NCBI GenBank assembly: GCA_940671915.1
Contig: CALNVZ010002974.1
Coordinates: 19,861,157 to 19,925,156 of the forward strand
Direction of reading: 5' to 3'
Length of the DNA stretch: 64,000 nt
Origin: Paracentrotus lividus
Taxonomy: Eukaryota; Echinodermata; Echinoidea; Camarodonta; Echinidae
Shown one piece after another: positions 35,334 to 47,300 of this stretch (position 1 is its first letter; the number at the start of each line of letters is the position of its first letter). The position numbers and the translations under genes are program-made. The notes beneath the pieces are model-generated. The model worked only from the letters and a program-made list of their open reading frames with translations, did not search any database and was not told the DNA's origin.

Positions 35334-38300
35334 GTAAGTACGATTAGAAATATTGATTTATTAATTTTCGTTGGTGAGAAGCTGTCAAATAGTTCATTTT
35401 TAGCCTCTCGTCTCACTTTTATCTACCGGCATTCTGTCGTGTGAGATTTGTATGAAGCGCGCGCGGGGGACTGCTGCGCTGCTGCACACTGGTACGGTAG
35501 GCTGCACTGATGCCTGCTGGTGTGGTGACCAATGCATGCAGCCAGGCGGTGTTGTGGAGTGTGTGGTAATTGACAATTCGGGCGATTTGCTATACAAAAA
35601 TTGATCGATACTGTTCGATACTATTGATATTATTGCCAAATTTTACGGGTCAAATGTCAAATTTGTTGACAGCTCCACTTCCGTTAGGTGCAACAGCATG
35701 CGTATACGCCATTGCCCACCCATTGGTAGGCACGCTCATGCGTCACGAGAGGGCTCACTTTTCACAGCAAAAATCCCTGTGTGTAAATTGCGATCCAGAT
35801 TTGCAGTGCGAGTCGGCAATGTGACTCTATCATGCATTCTGAAGGGCACTCATGTAGAGTAAAGTGCCCGAAATTCGACCCTTGCCGAGATTCGACCAGT
35901 TTCAGACAAATATGGAAAATAGAACCCCAAAACACACTCAAACACACTCCAATCAACTCATATCACAAGCACACATCGTCACTGAACACACACAAAAAAA
36001 AAAGAATCACAAAAAAATCATACTAAATACCTTAATTTTGCTCCTAAAATTCCATATTTTGCTCCAAAAGTTGAAGCCCCTGCGCGCTAAGGGAAACGCT
36101 AAGAAAAACCGATCGGGAAAAATGCGTTTAAACTCCAAAAATTTGAGGTTTGATGACGCAGTTTTTTGCCACGTTCAAGCCCCGATCGTAACTATCCTAC
36201 TGAAAAAAGAAACCCGGAAGTGACTCTACAGTACTAGAGTTACAATACTGCAATCATGTGACTTGCAAGATTTCTTTCTCTGCCCTAGTTTCGACCGGGT
36301 ATTCATGCCGCGGCGGCCCCGGTCTGTCGGCAGAGCGCGATGTGCTACCGGTGCTGCGAGTGAGCCAAGATTTCAGCGGCGCGCGGTGCGTATTGACTTT
36401 TCACGCCTGGTCGAATTTATGCAACGGTATGTCTAATCTCGGCAAGAAGGTAGGTGTTTTAAAAATTCCGATTTCACTATCAAATAGTTTTTGATTTTTA
36501 AATTTTTTTTAACAATTATTTAATTTATAATATGCTTCTAATATCTGTTGAAAATGAAAGATGATATGTTTTTCATTTTCAAACTGGAGCTGCAAAAAGC
36601 TTAAGTGGTCGAATTTTGGGCACTTTACTCTATTCATAATTATAATGTAAAATTAAAATGGGAAGCCGATTTTCACATCACATGGCATCAAAAAGCATAT
36701 CTACTTACAATATATGTATGGTAAGGTGCCCCAAGTCTGTGCAGTGCCTATGTCTGTGCACCCACGTAAATGCACGATTTTAATAGAACAAAACATCAAA
36801 CTGACACCAATTTTCAATCTTAACCTCAACAATCCATTTTGAAACCAAAAAATGCGAAAATAATTGATTAAAAATGAATTTCAGCAAGTTTCATTTGCTA
36901 CCCTGAAAATTTCAATCATTGTCAAAAAAGAAAAGTCAGAAACTTCACTGCGCTTGAATTGCGTGCAAAATGAATGAGTGCGCAGACATGGGCACTGTTC
37001 ACTTTTGCTACACAAAATGACAAGCCCGTCTGAAAATCGTAAAAAACATTGTTCTTGTGAATAATTTCTTGAAATTTTTTGTTTCATTGATCATTAGAAT
37101 ATGAAGAACGAAATAACATTGATGATTCTCAAAATAATATTTTACTTTGTAATAAAATCGAGATCGAATTTTAGGTGCGCAGACTTGGGCACCGCCATCA
37201 TACTTCCTGGTTCTCCACCGCATGCGACAATTCCGAGAGAAGTCCCAAATCGGAGTCCAAAATCGCTTCCAAGTATCAGATTTGACAATTCTAGACCAAT
37301 TCCACGATATATTCATGATCTAAAAGAATACTACGCCGATAAAATTCCTACCAGGTAAGAGATTGAATTCCTATCTTTATTTTGATACCATGTTTATTTG
37401 AGTCTATTTTCTCAACTGAAAGCGAAATTGATTTTGGCTAGGCCTTGTTATGTGCAAATATTGACAATTTGACTTATGCGCGGCAGAAACTACTCCGCGG
37501 TCAGAATATCAAAATTCCAAGCCGTTGGGCACGGCGTTCGAAATCTCGATATTCGGGTGCAGTGTGCAGTTTCTGTCGCGCATGTCAAATTGTCAACTAT
37601 TGCACACAACAAGGCCTAGCCAAAATCAATTTCGCTTTCAGTTTAGAAAATATACTCAAATAAACATGATATCAAAATAAAGATAGGAATTCAATCTCTT
37701 ACCTGGTAGGAGTTTTATCGGCGAAGTATTTTTTAAAATCTTGAATGTGTGTTAAATAAACATGAGTGTGTGCTGCCCGCTACACGCATGCGTTAGTAAT
37801 GGGTGCGTGCGCATATGCAACTCCGTGCACGTGATCGTGACGTGAAGACCCGAGTGTTTGTGATAAGCTACGCCCCCAGCTATTGTTTCCGTCTTCGTTC
37901 AATGCACATGTGTGTTAAATAAACATGAGTGCGTGCGCAGCTTTGCGCGATTAGCCAATCAGAGCAAGTACATGTACCTCCTCTTTCACAGCACCCCAGA
38001 ACTTTGGCTGTAGAGAATTGCAGCTTATCGATGTGCGTCGCATAAAGTCAAAAGGCCTGCAAGCTTGTATGATCTGAATATGGGGTGACCATACCATACA
38101 TCGCGCAAATTTAAAAAATAATAAAAAATGTGACATCCAATCAACAATTTTTCATATTTTACACAAAATCAACAAAAACTATAAATACCAAATAAACGGC
38201 AAACTTCTAAACTCTGAATCGCCAAACGAAGAAGTGAACTAGACAAAGGGTAGGTAGACCTACCCCCATTCAGAGATTGCAGTCCCATATGCATGCCTCT

Positions 38301-41300
38301 CAATTGTCAATGCATAAATTGTGACCCTTTGCATTGAGCTCAATGCAATGCAGAGCAATAGATTTCCTGTAAATATTAGGATGGGGGGGGGGGGGGGGGG
38401 GTTGTCCGGACACTTAACAAAAATGAAGCCTGCTTGTTTGTCTCAGGATTAAGCCAAAAATATATGTTGAATAATGCTTATCTTCATCAATATTTAATCT
38501 GTAGAATATTTTCTAACATTTTGTTACAAAAAACTACTAGAATATTGCTTGTGAACCTTTTCAAATGGCTGGTCAAAATCGTTTGTCCGAACACACAACC
38601 CGTCCGAACATACAATAACTGGGTATACCTCTTTCGAGCTTTTCTCTTCAAAGAGGAACACTTTTGCACTAATACATTGGGAACTAATAAACTCAAATAC
38701 CATAAAATGTAAAAATGTTGAATTATCTCACATTTCTACACTCTGAAAAAGAAAAGAGTAACTTGGAGATCAAAAGTTCTACACAAATTTGAACGTATAA
38801 TTTATACCAGTTTTGCCCCTTTTTTCGCAAGTTTTGTTTTTCCACACAAGTTTTAAATTGTCTTATGTTTTAAGTTAGATGTTCAAGATTATTGTCAGGC
38901 ATGATTTGAGACTGTTTGGGCATTTTTAATTTTTATGTGGGAGTAGAGTCTACCTACAAAGGATTTCAACGATATCGCAATTTCAAAATTCTATGCCGAT
39001 TGCACATTCTACTGAAAAGTCGGAAAAACAACGAGACCTTATTTCGCGTTTGACAAAGATTTACAAAGAAATTCCATCAGTCTAAGGAAAGGGAATGACA
39101 GTAAATGTAAGTCAAAATATAAGATGACATTGATATTAACTTACAATTTTTAATGACATTAAATGAAAAAATCTGGACATAAACATTGAACCACCTACTA
39201 TTGATGAGATCATTAAAGCAATTACATCATTAAAGAATGGGAAAGCTCCTGGTTCAGATAACTTAAATGCTGAACTTTTCAAAACGGACCCAGGTTTAGC
39301 TGCAGAGTTTCTTCTACCTCTCTTATCAACACGAAAGTATGGGAAGGAAAGCAAGTACAGATGTGACATTAGGGGTCATTGTGAAGATACCAAAGAAGGT
39401 TCTAAGAGAAACTGCAATAACTGGCGTGGGATAACGTTACTCTCAATCCCCAGCAAGTTCTAGCCAAATTGTAATACAAAGAGTGTCTGAAGCTGTGGAC
39501 CAGCATCTGAGACCAGAACAAGCCGGATTTAGGAAGGGAAAAGGCTGCACAGACCAAATATTTGCTTTGCGAAACATTATTGAGCAATGTACAGAGTGGC
39601 GACGACAATTGTACATCAACTTCGTGGATTTTGAAAAAGCATTGATAGTATCCACAGAGACAGCCTATGGTCAATTCTACGTCATTATGGGATACCGCAG
39701 GAATTAGTGCTTGTCATAAAGAGCTTCTATGACAACTTCTATGCAAGGTTGGAAACAGTGAATCAACATTCAAAGTAAAAACTGGAGTAAGGCAAGGGTG
39801 TGTGATGTCGGCCATCCTGTTCAATCTCACCATCGACTGGATAATGCGACGAACAACTGCAGATCAGAAGAGAGGGCTAAGATGGGGACTTTTTACGACA
39901 CTTGAAGATCTAGACTTTGCTATGACTTAGCTCTTCTCTCTCATTCACATCGACATATCCAAGAGAAGACCTCAAGCTCAGCAATTTCGCTCACCAAATC
40001 GGTCTGAATATAAGCCTAAGGAAAACAGAAAGTAATGACACTAAATGTTGAAGACCCCTTACCATATCAAAATACATAATAAAGATCTCCCCCGAACAGA
40101 TGATTTGTGTACCTGGGTAGCACAGTTAGAAACGACGGGGGTGCAGCGCAAGGATATTACGAAATCGTCTAAACAAAGCCAGAGGTTCCTTCAGTATACT
40201 AGGTAACGTCTGGAAATCTCAACAGTACGCAGGAAGACTAAGCTGAAAATATACCAGAGCTGTGTCCTTTCCACATTATTGTATGGCTCTGAGTGTTGGA
40301 GAATGACCAAGAGACACATTACAAGACTCTCAACCTTTCATACCAAATGTTTGAGGAGAATACTCCGCATCTTCTGGCGGAATAACTAATCAAAACAGAG
40401 AACTATTAGCCGTACCCGTCAGGAGGACATGGAAACAGTCATATGAGGAGACGTTTCAGGATGGCTTGGTCATGTCCTGAGAAATGTAACCTGACAGTAT
40501 AACTCGAACAGCACTACATTGACCCCAGAAGGGAAAGAAAGAGAGGAAGACTCGTAATACCTGGCGGCGGACTGTGGAAATGGAATGAAGGATCTGCGGT
40601 CACAACCTGGGGGTCTTTCAGCGGCTGGCGCAGTACAGATCTGACTGGAGAACCTTTGTTGCTGCCCTATATGCCCGGAGGCATGATGGGCAGTAAGTAA
40701 GTAAGTAAATGAAAAACAATGATTACCAGACCCTTGTCGGGAGGGTCAGATTTTTACGGAATGGACATGCAATTTTCCGATGTTTGGCCAATAATTTCAC
40801 AATTCAATACACCTTACCATGACGACAGTTTGCTTCTTAAGTAATTTTGGGTGCCTCTTTCGGCGTGCATGAATAAAGGTCACGCGCGAAATATGGTCAC
40901 ACCACCATACACACACAGGACATTTTGGGGGCTCTGATTGACGGCAGTTTGCTTCTTAAGTAATTTTGGGTGCCTCTTTCTGTTGGTGCTATCCGATTTT
41001 CACAATTTTAATTACTTTTTGAGATATCCAGCGTGCATGAATAAAGGTCACACGCGAAATATGGTCACACCACCATACATACAGAGGACATTTTGGGGGC
41101 TCTGATTGGCTATTGCGTGAAGCTCCTCCCGGTTGCCATGACTGTAGTGCGTTGACCGTAACTGAACAACGCGATTCAGCTCTTTTCCGAAGGAATGCTT
41201 TTTCATGCGCGCTGTCAATCCTAACATGATAACCAACGTGGAGACCAAGTTTACGATCACACCAGCAAGATTTTCTTTCAAAAATGGGGTGTCGGTACCG

Positions 41301-44300
41301 TGTCTACCAAATGCTACAAACTACTTAAGAATGACACAGAAAACAAACTTCAACTAATCAAATGATCACAGATTGGAAATAAAACGGAATGAAAATAAGA
41401 ACCTACCGAAGATCTAGAGTGAAAGATAATTTTAGCACGAGTATCACAGGCTTCCAGGGACCATGAATGCAACGTACGCAAATTGAAATGTTCATACATG
41501 TATGCAAACAGTTTTCGTGCATAATTATGGAGTTGAGTTTTATTGTGCGTCAGGTATTTTCAAACCGATCACCGGACCTCCGCTCCGGCATGTCCGGCTA
41601 TGTGTATGTCAAAATCTGTTGTGTTGATCATACATGTACCTATGTAGCTCTAGACATCTACCTTTCAAAACTTGGGCAAAACAGTAAAAAAAAAAAACAG
41701 TAAGAATGCCAATTCTTGATATTTCCCCCTTTTTTAGTTGTTTTTACAATATCGGTAATAACAGTATTTACTTGGGTCTTAGTCTACATGAAATGAAAAT
41801 AAATACCAAATACATGTAATGTTAAAGAGGTTTACTTTAGGATTTGTTTGTTCGTTTGTTTGTTTGTTTTGTTGTTGTTGTTGTTGTTGTTTTTTTTTTT
41901 GGGGGGGGGGGTTGCTGAGGAAACTCCTCACTAAAGATTGATTTGCAAAGTAGGGTAATCCAGGGTATTATTGCATATCATTCTTCAATTAGATCTAGAT
42001 ACATATAATTTTCTTTACTAGAATAATAAGACCCTCTTTTGCAACATACCTCTTTGAGCATGTAAACAAAAATTCAATCTTGGTGCATTGACTTTCCATT
42101 GGTACATGTAGGATATCACCATTGGACAGCAATTCCTTGTGCAAGGTTAATTTGAAATGACCATGCATTAGTGTAATTTGGTGGCATCTTGACTACATGT
42201 ACAGTTATTCAGAAAACGCTTGGTTTATTGAATCAATCATGTTATTACAGAGTGAGTGCTGTTCTGCCTACTTAGCAGCAGTGACTGATGACCATGTGAG
42301 AACTAATGTACGGGTAAACTGCTCACCGTGACTGAGCATGTTATTTATTGCGATAAAAGTATCCAAAATAAATGATCTTAATTTGGAAGGCGTAAATATT
42401 TCTTTGATGTAAAAAGCTGCAAACTTGTATTACGAATGTTCACAGATATGGACATGCATCTTTTGTTGCTAAAATGACAGTATTATTGCTCAAATTTTTT
42501 GGAGGTTTTTGGTACAGGGAAAGAGATAAAGATGTCATCATATTTTTAATATTCCCTTCTCACAGGAATCATTTCATTCTTTTTAAAGGATCTGTATTAT
42601 AGATACCTCTTTGTTTCTTTTACTTGACGCAGGAGAGTGATACTATCTTAGATGAAGATGATGAATCGGACTATGCCAGTGCAGAGGAGGAGGAAGTTCC
42701 TACATCTAGCAATCCAGAACTTGGAGAAGAACATAAAGAGGTAGGCATGTGATACTTGAATCTCATAAATCATCGGCTGAGGACCAGAAGGGCGTTATTA
42801 CAGATCAAAGATGTTCCGTTGAGAACCAGAAAAGTGCTATTACCATTGCCTTTGTACAGCGAGAGCGCCCTTCTGGCTCTCAACAGACGAAATTATCATA
42901 CATGTACATGCTGTTATCAATCCACCTGCAAATATGCAGTGGTACTAGAAGTAATATTTAGTAGACTTTGTTGGATGACTTTTAGCATAAGGCTAATCTA
43001 CCTCAAGGTCTATAATGAAGTTCAAGCTTCTTTCATTTGTGTAGGATTGAATTTCTTGGTAGTAGTTACAGTTGTAGGCAACAAGCACATTTAATTAGGA
43101 AGCAATATATTACATAATGCTTTCCAAATTTCCAAATTATACATTCCCCAGTGCTCTGCACTTCTATTCATGTAAAGCTTGTAATTTCCATTGATATGAT
43201 ACTCTTAACATGTAGGAAGTAGTGGGTCCATCAACTGAACTAAAACAACATGAAGAAGAAGGAGAGGTGGAAGGGAAAGAAGAGGACAACAGAACTGTAG
43301 CCACCAAAGAAACAGGCTCCACTTCTCTTCCTGTGACTTCTGCCTCTGTTCCTGCGAATACTTCTGGAGATCCTTCAGTAGATGCCAATGGAGATGATCC
43401 TGTGGTGGCCCCTTCAGACAAAACTCCAGTAGATGCTCCAGCAGATATACCTGTGGAGTCTCCAGCTTCAGTTCCTGTGTCTACTCCGTCGTCTGGACCT
43501 GAGGATGCTCCCAAGCAGGAAGGTACAGATCCTGTAGAGAGTGTACCTGCAGTCTCTGATGATGTCCCTGTTACCAATCTTGGTGAAGATGTGCAGGAAG
43601 GAGAAGATGCAGGTGGACTCCTTCAAGAGGAAGAGAAGGAATCAACCATTGAGCCTGCAGATGAAGGGACCAAACAGGATCTTGTCAGTACTTCCACAAC
43701 AGAGGGTATGCTTTTGACCCATTTCATTCTACATTTAGGGAAAGGAGAGTAGCAGAGAGAGAATGATAGAAGACAGAAAATATTATAAGCAATGAGATAT
43801 GGGAAGGAAATTATGATTGAATCATGTGTGCATTTGTAACATTGCATGAATCTGTGCTTTATAATATCTTACAAATATTGATGACATTCAATTGTTGAAA
43901 TAAAGAAAATTAGATTTAGAAAATGCACGTCGATTTTGCTTTGGTATAAACATTCATGAAATTTTGAAAAGCTGTCAAACTACCGTCATCTGCAAACTTC
44001 AATGAATTATACCAATTACCATACTATTTCCTTTTTCCATAGTGCCTGAAGAAGTCAAAATGGTGGAGCCATCTGAAACTACTGCTTCTGGAACTACAGA
44101 AGAGCCAGAGGAAGATCGAAGTGGGGTAGAAGCAGTTGAAGCAGAGGAGCATCTGACCAAAGAGGAGGATGTCTTTCATGAAGCAACGGAAGAAATGGAA
44201 CCACCGCTGCAGGACGAGGCACAGAATACGCAGGAGGCAGATGTGGGTGGAGATCGAATGCCAGCTGGAGAAGAAGAAAGAAAGGTAGTGCAGGATGAAG

Positions 44301-47300
44301 AAGGAGAATTGGAGGAAGGAGAGTTAGAAGAAGAAGAGTTGGAGGAAGGAGAGATTCGTGATGAGGAGGATGAAGATAGAAAAGAAGACGACAAGGAGGA
44401 AGGAGATGCTCCAGAGGAAGAAAGGAGGAGTGGAGATGGAGAGGTATGAACATTTTGATAATCTGCTTCCATCGCAAGTATGAAAAATACCTCTATCTAC
44501 ACCCATGTATATAAGAATTTAATTTGTCACAAAATTCTGTAAAAAACATTCTGTAATGCTGTCTTATGTTCTAATACAGATTAGGACAAAGATTTCCTTG
44601 TGTTGAGTTTAAATACACTATTTTCCACCACTATTTGTACGTACCTCTGTGAAAATTGTATTTGAAGTATTGCCCAGCAAGAAGTACATGTATGCCTTAG
44701 CCCGGGGATTTATATTAACCTGGAATTAGGTTAAATTCTCAATCACGGTTCAGAATGCAGGCCACTGTGCGGGCCATGGGGATGTCGTGGCCAAAAGTCT
44801 GAATGTTATGATTATCGAAATACATGTACACCTATTCCATTTTGAGCCTTTAAAAGCCTTGTATAGCACCACGTCCAGTCCTCAACTACTCAATTCTGCC
44901 CTGCCCAATTCCTAACCCGTAATGCAACATCCTGAGCGGTGTAGTTTTATTACACAGGCCCACTTGAATAATAAGAAACTAACTCATTACTCTATACCTT
45001 CATTTAAAAAAATGTTAAAAAGTTGCAAAACAAGTATTTTTCCCCTTAAAACCTTTTAGTTTTCTTGCTACAAACAAAAGTAAAGGCTATATTAGTCACT
45101 GTAATATTAATAGTTATCTCCAAATTTATACTTTGATAAAGAGGAGCTATTTATAACACACTGTCAATGACAGTGTTGGTCAGTTCGCTCTTGCTTTAAT
45201 ATGCATGAAATGGATTATTCACGGATGCCAGTTTTCAGGCTATTGCCTGATTTCAGGCCCTGGCACCTTCCAATTTCAGGCTTTTCCAAACTCTTTACTG
45301 TACATGTACAGCATGTATGGGGTTTCATTATGTTTGAACTTTTTCAGGCCCCGAGGGTTAAACCAACTGGTATCCCTGATTATTGTTTGATAATTACTAA
45401 GAATTTGATAATCTGCTTTCCCCTTTTTGCTTAATTCAATGTTCCATTCCTAGCGCTACTGCTCATTGTTGGTTCACAAAATAATACCTTGCTCTTAACT
45501 TTTGACTATAGGAGGCTCCACAGGATCTAGATGATGATGAAGACAGAAAGAACCCTCAGTTTGTTCCAAGGAAAGGACCTTACTACATGCATGATAGCAG
45601 GACAATGAGTGATGAGGATGAGAAGAAGCCAGAGCCCAAGTAAGATATTATTCCATTGGTTAACCCTTTAGCACCTAAACCGCCCAACGTCGCCCGTCAG
45701 CTTACTCACTAAACCGCCCTAAACTGCCCCTGTTTTATGCGCACTATAGTCCTGATAATAGCAAAAACATGTGATCAAACATGCTCATACTTGACGTGCA
45801 TTACCCATGGGACGTGTGCTGTGCGATTCTGCGCCAAAAAGTACGTTTTAGAAGTATTTCTTATTGAAACGTCCTGATGCAAACACAGTAAAACCTTTTC
45901 CGTTAGGTAGTAAGCTGACACTTTTCACGCTATTTCTATGTTCTAAAGGGTGAAGAACAAGAAGGGTTTGAATTAAAACTTAAAACAAGTATCCATTGAT
46001 ATGTCAACTTTGGACTTAATAAAAGAAACTAATGAATTAATTGTGTAGTGCTATGTGAATTTAGCCTCTTTAGCTATCAGAAGCCAATTAATCTTTTCAT
46101 TACTACATTTGGCCTTCTTTAAGAGCAAGAAAAGTTTTGAATTAAAAGCAGTATCCATTGATATGTCAACTTTGGACCAAATAAAAGAAATTAATGAATT
46201 AATTATATAATGCTATTTGAAGAAAGCCTTTTTGTAGCTGTTGGAAGCCAATTCATCTTTTTATTACTACGGATTAAAAAAAAAAAAAAAAAAAAAATGC
46301 AAAATAAATGTCTCATACTGTGATCTCTTCAAGTTTCTTTGATGACAATTCTAGCATTAAAGAAATAATGGTTTGGAAACCAGGTTAGGGTTTAAAAAAA
46401 AAAAAAAATGATTACTTTGATATCATTTCAATTTGCTGAAACAATTCACATCGTTTATCAACCACTAGGCCTAAGGAGAAGAAAAAGCTATGGCAGAATG
46501 AGGACAGATGGAGGCACGATAGATTTGTCGAGGAGGAACAAGCCCCCAAGTCCAGTCAAGAGCTGCGTGATATATATGGCATGGATATACGAACCAGGAA
46601 GTTTGATGATATACCACTACCAACCAGAAGTCGTGGGAGGGGGCGTGGTAGAGGAAGAGGAAGGGGGCGTGGCAGAGGAAGGGGATTTAGGAGGAGAGAT
46701 GATGATGAGGACGGTGAGGGATGGACTGACTCCCGACCAAGGAGGTAAATCTTTAAATACCATACCTTTATATGCAACTATGCGTATGTCTTAAAAGTAC
46801 TTCATGATCTTGCCAATTATTGTGATGTCAGAAGGTAAACAGTGGTTTGACTTGAATCTGGCATACCTCAGCATAAGATTCCACATGATATGGCAGTCAT
46901 GTCATTTTGATGTCAGTTCATTCAACGTTAAATGTAGTATCATCACTGATATTGTAACCAAAACTGTACATCATAAGTGACAGTTAATGGAAGGTTTTAT
47001 GGTGCACAAAGTTATCTTTTTGAGGTTATGAATGGTCGTGACAGGGACCTACGTCTTGATGTTTTGGGGAGCATGTTCTAATTGTATTAGGGAAAATGAA
47101 AACAGTAAGAATCCAAACTTCAAGAGCATGTAGGTCCTTGTAAGGATTAGTCATGAATAACTAAAGAAAGATAACTTGGTGTACCATAAAACCTTCTACT
47201 GCTAATCGTTTAACCACTAGTAAAACCTTCATAGAAAATTTATCAGTAATTAAATAACCATATAATATTTGTTGGACTTATCATACCTTATGAGAATTAC

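Larger units (their letters stand above)
23033..38437 (+). repeat. Right arm of giant inverted repeat (clean copy)
   Basis: This arm runs from the end of the N gap to the G-run and the CCGGACACTTAAC stretch inside CASC3 intron 1. It contains the CASC3 upstream region, exon 1 and about 3.1 kb of intron 1, plus a LINE and several small elements. LINE frames are long and CASC3 exon 1 is intact, so this arm looks accurate. It joins without a break to the single-copy rest of CASC3 at 38438, which makes it the natural locus. Confidence 0.88.

Noticed and set aside
36258..36494. Protein-coding gene in CASC3 intron 1 (frame of 78 residues)
   Set aside because: It lies inside a TIR element with no recognisable domain; kept only as a low-confidence exon-like oddity.
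44094..44506. Leu/Ser-rich minus-strand frames opposite CASC3 exon 4
   Set aside because: They are complements of Glu-rich coding sequence; there is no family resemblance or splice support.
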